Assembly (NCBI RefSeq): GCF_910596095.1
Contig: NC_056533.1
Span: forward strand, 28,866,662 to 28,930,661
Source of the DNA: Thunnus maccoyii
Taxonomy: Eukaryota; Chordata; Actinopteri; Scombriformes; Scombridae
Direction: 5' to 3'
DNA: 64,000 bases
Made by a program: the position numbers and the translations under genes. Positions 58,946 to 64,000 of the stretch are shown piece by piece. The first letter of the stretch is position 1. Every line of letters starts with the position of its first letter. Below the pieces are notes generated by a model. The model ran no database searches. It was given only the letters and a program-made list of their open reading frames with translations, and was not told where the DNA came from.

Positions 58946-61900
58946 ACCAACTTGGATGATTCACTTGATCCATATCTTTTGGGGGCTACAGAGATAAGAA
59001 GAAACAACAGAAATTTATTTTATTTCGAGCAAAGATTTGCCCTCTTGCAAAAGATTGAAATATATCCTCAAGACCTAAATGTAGATTTGGTTAACAAATC
59101 AGAACCAAAGTTAATTTCAACAAAAAAATCTCACACACAATCTCACTAGGTAAATTACTTCCAAACAATTTGATGACACACTTCAGTGGAAACTTTTTTT
59201 TTTCTTTTTATGGTGGTAAAACCATAAAGATTAGAAAACAAGGTCATAGTTACAGGCTGCCTGTGATTTCTCCCCACAGTTGTGACGGCACAAATCCCAG
59301 CACAGCCCACTGTTCAATGTCTGAAAGAGATCATAAAAGTAATTGCAACAAGAACACGCTGTTCACAGTATTACAATGGAAAAAGACAGACAGAGATTGA
59401 GAGATAGTGAGGCAGCTGCAATTTAAAATATTGTGTATAATAACTGTTATCTAGATGTGTGTAATATCAGCGCAGCACCTCACATGCTCTTTTTACTGCA
59501 TACAAGGTCTTATTACTCATAATATTTGGGTTTCAAATAAGATCAAGGACATCTTGTGTCATTATCAGCACTCTGCTGTCTGAGTATATTTCATAACTCT
59601 TACTTTTGTCTCTGCCTGCCTGTTTTGTGCGTGTTGTTGGTCCCGTATCAGATGTTTTCCCTGTTAATTATCTACATGTGTGTTGTGTCAGTGGCTGACT
59701 AATTGTATGCTTGCATGTAAACACTGGTGTTTTTTTGTCAAAGAGAGAGAGTGTGCGTAGCTGTCTGTGCTTCTGTGTATTTGTGTGAGTCGAGGTCATG
59801 ATGCTGTTCCCATCAAGTGGACCTGTGACTTAGTTTTCAACAATTACATAACATTCCTGTTATCTTTCCTCTCAGACTTTCCTTTGCAGAGGCACATTTC
59901 CATTCGCTGACTATTAGCAGCTCTCTCCGATCCCCGACAGCCGCAGCATCAAGCCTCTTATCTCACCTTGGGTAACACCAGCGATATGTATAGGATTGAT
60001 TGGCCTCTTCTCTGAGAGTGTGTGTCACAAGTGCTGAACAGCAGCCCTCTCCATTAATCATAGACTGATTCCAGCTGAACCTGAAACTCACACAGATTGC
60101 TCAGCATGTTGGCTTCCATCCTTTTTCAGGTTCCCATCAGCTAAACTCTACAGAGAGGATGGTGCAATGATTTGTAGCAACAACAGGCTTGCGTAGAACA
60201 CAGCCCGGCATGAGGCCTGTCTTTCAGATGTGGCAGCAGTCAGTTAATAGCACTGCAGCTGCACTTATTGCCCTGCTTCCTTAGCCTCCCTGATTTGGCT
60301 CTGTGTGTCTGGCCCTGTGGGTCGATGCAGCACTAGAGCTGGGGGAAAGCACACAATGTTCAGTTATATTGGCAGAGTGGCAGTTCTAATGGGGGGCCTG
60401 TCTGGCCAATCTTGGCCTGACCTATCCAAGCTGTCACTGCGATCTGCCCACCCCTTGCATACAAATTATTTGATAAAAGGGTTTCACAAGGCTCTGCTTG
60501 GATTGGCTATCTGCACATCTCTGGGCTGACATCAGTGGCCACCTGCCTCAAAAATGCTGAGGGTCCTTATCTGAGATGAATTCTTCAAAGACATGCCATG
60601 GTTTGAAAGTCAATACGCCTTCCTCACCAGTGACCAGCTTTGAAAATGTGATTTTCCAGTCACATGACAAGCAGGTCTGTGGCAGTGTATTGATTGGTCT
60701 GTGTAAAGCATCACTCATTAATCTCTACTACTATGGAGTGGTGTCATAAGAAGAGACGTGGAAAAACACCTTGCAGTTGCATCCTTCCTCTATCAGGGGA
60801 CACTGAACCCAGGTTTGTTTTGCAATAACATGTAATCCTGTACCACGGAATGCTACAGCCCTCTGACCAACTGAGGTGTGTGTTCATTGGGTAGCCTGGA
60901 CACTTGTGTGTCTGTGTGTGTGTGTGTGTGTTTATGTGCGTATGTGTTTTCCCAGCTGCACTACATGCTCCACAGTACACCCTAGAGTGGGCTGATAGGT
61001 TGAAGCAGAGTTTTTTGGTGGATGGGTCATTGTAGTTCAGCTGCAGTGGCGTCTCTGCTCCTCTGCACTGCTGAGGAATATATTGCATAATAAAAAATGG
61101 AAGAGGATTAAGGTTCTTCTTTGCATCGGTTGATCACATCCTTGCAGCCTGCATAACTCTTATCACTAAGGATTTGATAGGGAGATCGGTCGGTGCAGAG
61201 ATCACCCAAAAATCCTTTTAGGAGCCTGTCAGAATTTGGGATAGAGGGACTGTATCATACTCCTGTGGTTACATAAGGGGCCTTTGCCTCTGCTATACCC
61301 CCCATATCCTGTTGAACTATTTCTCTTTTTTGTCTAAATGAAAACATCTCCTGTGATGTCACAATGTAAATGCTCCAGTAACGATGAGACAGATCAATAC
61401 ACAGGGTTTGCTATGAGTGTGTGGTGTGTGTGTACATGTGAATATGTGTGCACGGATGTGTCCTATTTATAGCTGGTAATGAATGGATGACCGTGTGCTT
61501 TCAGATAAATCCAGTGTCACAGATACAGGCTAAGGCGACGAGCCAGGTCTGATTTTATCACTGGTAATTCCCCCGTCAGACACTTGGGAATGTAATGAAA
61601 GACTAAATCCGAATGAGAGGGGTTACAAATATTTTGCCTCTTCTAATCTGCATTTAAGAATTTATATTTTTAATCACAGCTCTCCCTTTGCATATCTAAA
61701 TTAAGAGTGTTGATTTCCATAAAAATGAAACCCAACACTGGTGGGTGTATTATTTTTGAAGCCACCAAAAAACAAATTCCTACAACGGAAAAATATAACC
61801 TTGATTAGATAATCAGAATCCAAATTTTAGCTTCTGTGCATGAGGACAGATAAGAGAGAAATCAATGGCTGTTTTTGTTTAATTGCATAACTCGTCTTAG

Positions 61901-63194
61901 TCATGCATGAGCAGTTGAACTCCGTAGGCTGTGTTCCTTTTCAAACTGCAGAGGAGAGAAGAGCAACAGAAGTGTCTGATGTGGAGTGGCAGCTGAGATC
62001 AGTGTCGAAAGCACAAATAGACGGAGGCGAGGCCCAAGTCCAGAATGATGATCACTTGCAAGACATTCAGGTACACGTGCAAATTTTGTACCTGAATTGT
62101 GAATCGTACTGAACCGTGTCTTCAATCTTCAGTCTCAAATTACAATGATCCCCTTTTGTTTCTGAGATATTTATATATTTATATATTTATATACGGTATA
62201 TACTGAATTTTTCAGTTGCTTACGGCGTTGTCATAGTCTTTAGGAGGAAATGACTGTCCTATATTGGTATGCTATCAAATCTGAAAGGTGAACAAGCACA
62301 AACGCACTACATTTTGCTATTTCTAGGCGAGGGCCCGAGGCTTTGTCAGCAAGTCTTTCGCTTCTGTGTATGTACTGTTCTCTGAGACTTTGAACAAATA
62401 TTGCCTTGCACTAATCCCTTTCCTGAGACAGGAGAGCGTCTGTGGCCTAGAGACAGGCTTAATGAATAAATTTTACGCAGAATAGAAATGGAAAATGTAA
62501 GAGGGGAGGAAGATGCAAATCTAAGATTCACAAAAACAGAGCAAACTACAGTAATAGGAGTAAGTGGGAGAAATATAGCAGATAATTTAGATTATTGCAT
62601 CATTCCTATCCAATTTTGTGTGTATTTATTTTGCATTGCATTTAATAAGAAATATGTAGAATTTGATTATGTCCTAATGTCCACAGAGATTTTGTAACAT
62701 TTAGATAAAGGCAGGAAAGCATCTCTGCAAAACAGTAATCATATTGAGAATATTAGTTATTGGTAGTGCAGTAAACAGCACACAAACTGTAATAAAACAT
62801 TATCTTTATAATACACACACAGAGGCCACCCAGTTATTGCCAGTCACAAGACCACTAGCTATATTGATATTAATGTTTATATTTAGTTTGCTGAATGCAA
62901 GTCAGCATTCACACGTCTCTCTATTTATATTCTTAAGAGAAGACACACCTTTATGCACTACTTCATATTTAAATATGGTTCACTAGCAGCCTAAAAATAT
63001 GGTTCAACAATCAACATTGTCAATCTACAAGCAGGGGTGTGTGTAGCATGCTGCCACATGTCCACATCTGCTTATCTACATTTTTTTCTGTGTGTGATTG
63101 CTAAAATCATATAGTTTGATGTTTTAGTAAGTGAGTTTCGACCAATAAACACATGGAACAGGTCATGGTAGGGCCCTCACAAAACATTCTTTCT
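58946..63194. other. Intergenic region with no supported gene
   Basis: A GT run at 60911-60931 and an ATATTTAT-type run at 62166-62195. Stretches near 59880-60300 and 61480-61750 look less repetitive than their surroundings and might be conserved non-coding DNA. No exon with good borders and a plausible protein was seen. Confidence 0.5.
60911..60931. repeat. (GT)n microsatellite
   Basis: Ten or so GT units flanked by related TGTG sequence. Confidence 0.9.
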
Positions 63195-63797
63195 TTAAAG
63201 TGGACATAACATGCTTTTTGTGATTTTCTGTCATGGTCAAAGTTCCAAAATTTGAGGTGAATGTATGTAAAAATGCTCCCTGAAAGTCAAAAGCCAGGGG
63301 TTCAGCTTTCTCTGAATGCTTCTTTTACAAAGGTACCTTTACTTCCTCCTTGTGATGACGTCAGATTGTTTGTGCCTGCCCATAAATATATGTCCGTTCT
63401 ATAGTCTTTGTTGCTGAGGTTGTTCTATGGATTGTACAAATTGTCCACTTGCATATTTCAGATCAGATTCTAGCTTGAACATCTATGGATATATTTCAGA
63501 AGTTTCTGTTTTGAGTGAAGAATGACAAAGAGAAGTGAAATCCTACTACTATTGTTTGTTTATTCAGCCTCCGCAAGCTAACCAGTCAGAACAGAGTGGG
63601 CTCATGCGGAGGGGGGCCTTAAAAAGACTGGAGCTAAAACGGCCTGTTTCAGACAAAAGCTGGACTGAGGGGCTGCATAAAGGACCAGTATAAGATGAAT
63701 AAGGAGTATTTTGAACTGTAAATCGTGCAAAGATATTCCAGTAGAACCCCAAAATAAAAATATAGACCTTGAAATGTGAATGATACGTCCCCTTTAA
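63195..63797. mobile_element. TTAA-flanked MITE, copy 2 (inverted relative to copy 1)
   Basis: Left end TTAA-AGTGGACATAACATGC, right end GATACGTCCCCT-TTAA: inverted termini AGKGGAC with a TTAA on each side (63195-63198, 63794-63797). TTAA duplication is the mark of piggyBac-type transposition, but assignment to that superfamily rests only on the four-base flank. Its sequence matches copy 1 at 56370 in reverse. Confidence 0.78.
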
Positions 63798-64000
63798 GAT
63801 CACACATACTGTAAGTCACACATACAGCATAACCCTAAAACTTGACACTGATGAAGCATTTAGTAATAAATCTGATGTAAGGGTACCTTAAATATATTCA
63901 ACTCAAATGATGCAAAGTAACAACCAGTGATGATTGTTATCTTATGTGTTGTGGGAATTTGTCCTCAGGAGTAAGTTACAAATGAGGACCTGAGGGCTCA

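Overview
This is a vertebrate nuclear window, almost certainly from a spiny-rayed (percomorph) teleost fish. Every protein gene is split by introns with GT/AG borders. The encoded proteins match vertebrate families closely, and the non-coding DNA is full of short interspersed repeats of teleost type (hAT-like MITEs, an L2-type LINE tail, CA/GT microsatellites). The taxon is inferred from repeat character and gene structure, not from a database search.

Layout. 1-3458 (minus): 12 exons of histidine decarboxylase (hdc), with the 3' end cut off by the window edge. 3.5-10.7 kb: intergenic, with LINE and MITE remnants. 11534-22552 (plus): complete usp8, 18 coding exons, 1086 codons. 24269-29125 (minus): a USP50-type ubiquitin protease gene convergent with usp8, 7 coding exons, 776 codons. 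Its first coding exon is a 411-codon piggyBac-transposase-derived domain. 29.1-38.3 kb: intergenic with hAT-type MITEs and a strong short hairpin. 39645-48611 (minus): complete mapk6 (ERK3), 7 coding exons, 758 codons, with 5'UTR exons and a CRE-containing promoter at about 50.1-50.24 kb. 50.3-64 kb: no supported gene; MITEs, microsatellites and possible conserved non-coding patches.

For all four genes I joined exons by hand. The reading frame is kept across every junction using GT/AG borders, and key catalytic residues fall at the positions known for the families (HDC Lys305, ERK3 Ser189 and FHIEDE 332-337). usp8 and usp50 share the same intron positions and phases through the protease domain, so they are old tandem paralogues. 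Known roles: USP8 deubiquitinates cargo and ESCRT-0 partners at endosomes; ERK3 is an atypical MAP kinase; HDC makes histamine.

The most unusual object is the piggyBac-USP50 gene. A degenerate domesticated transposase exon ends at a splice donor in exactly the phase needed to enter a USP domain. That USP domain keeps the Cys, His and Asp positions, unlike mammalian USP50, which is reported to be inactive.
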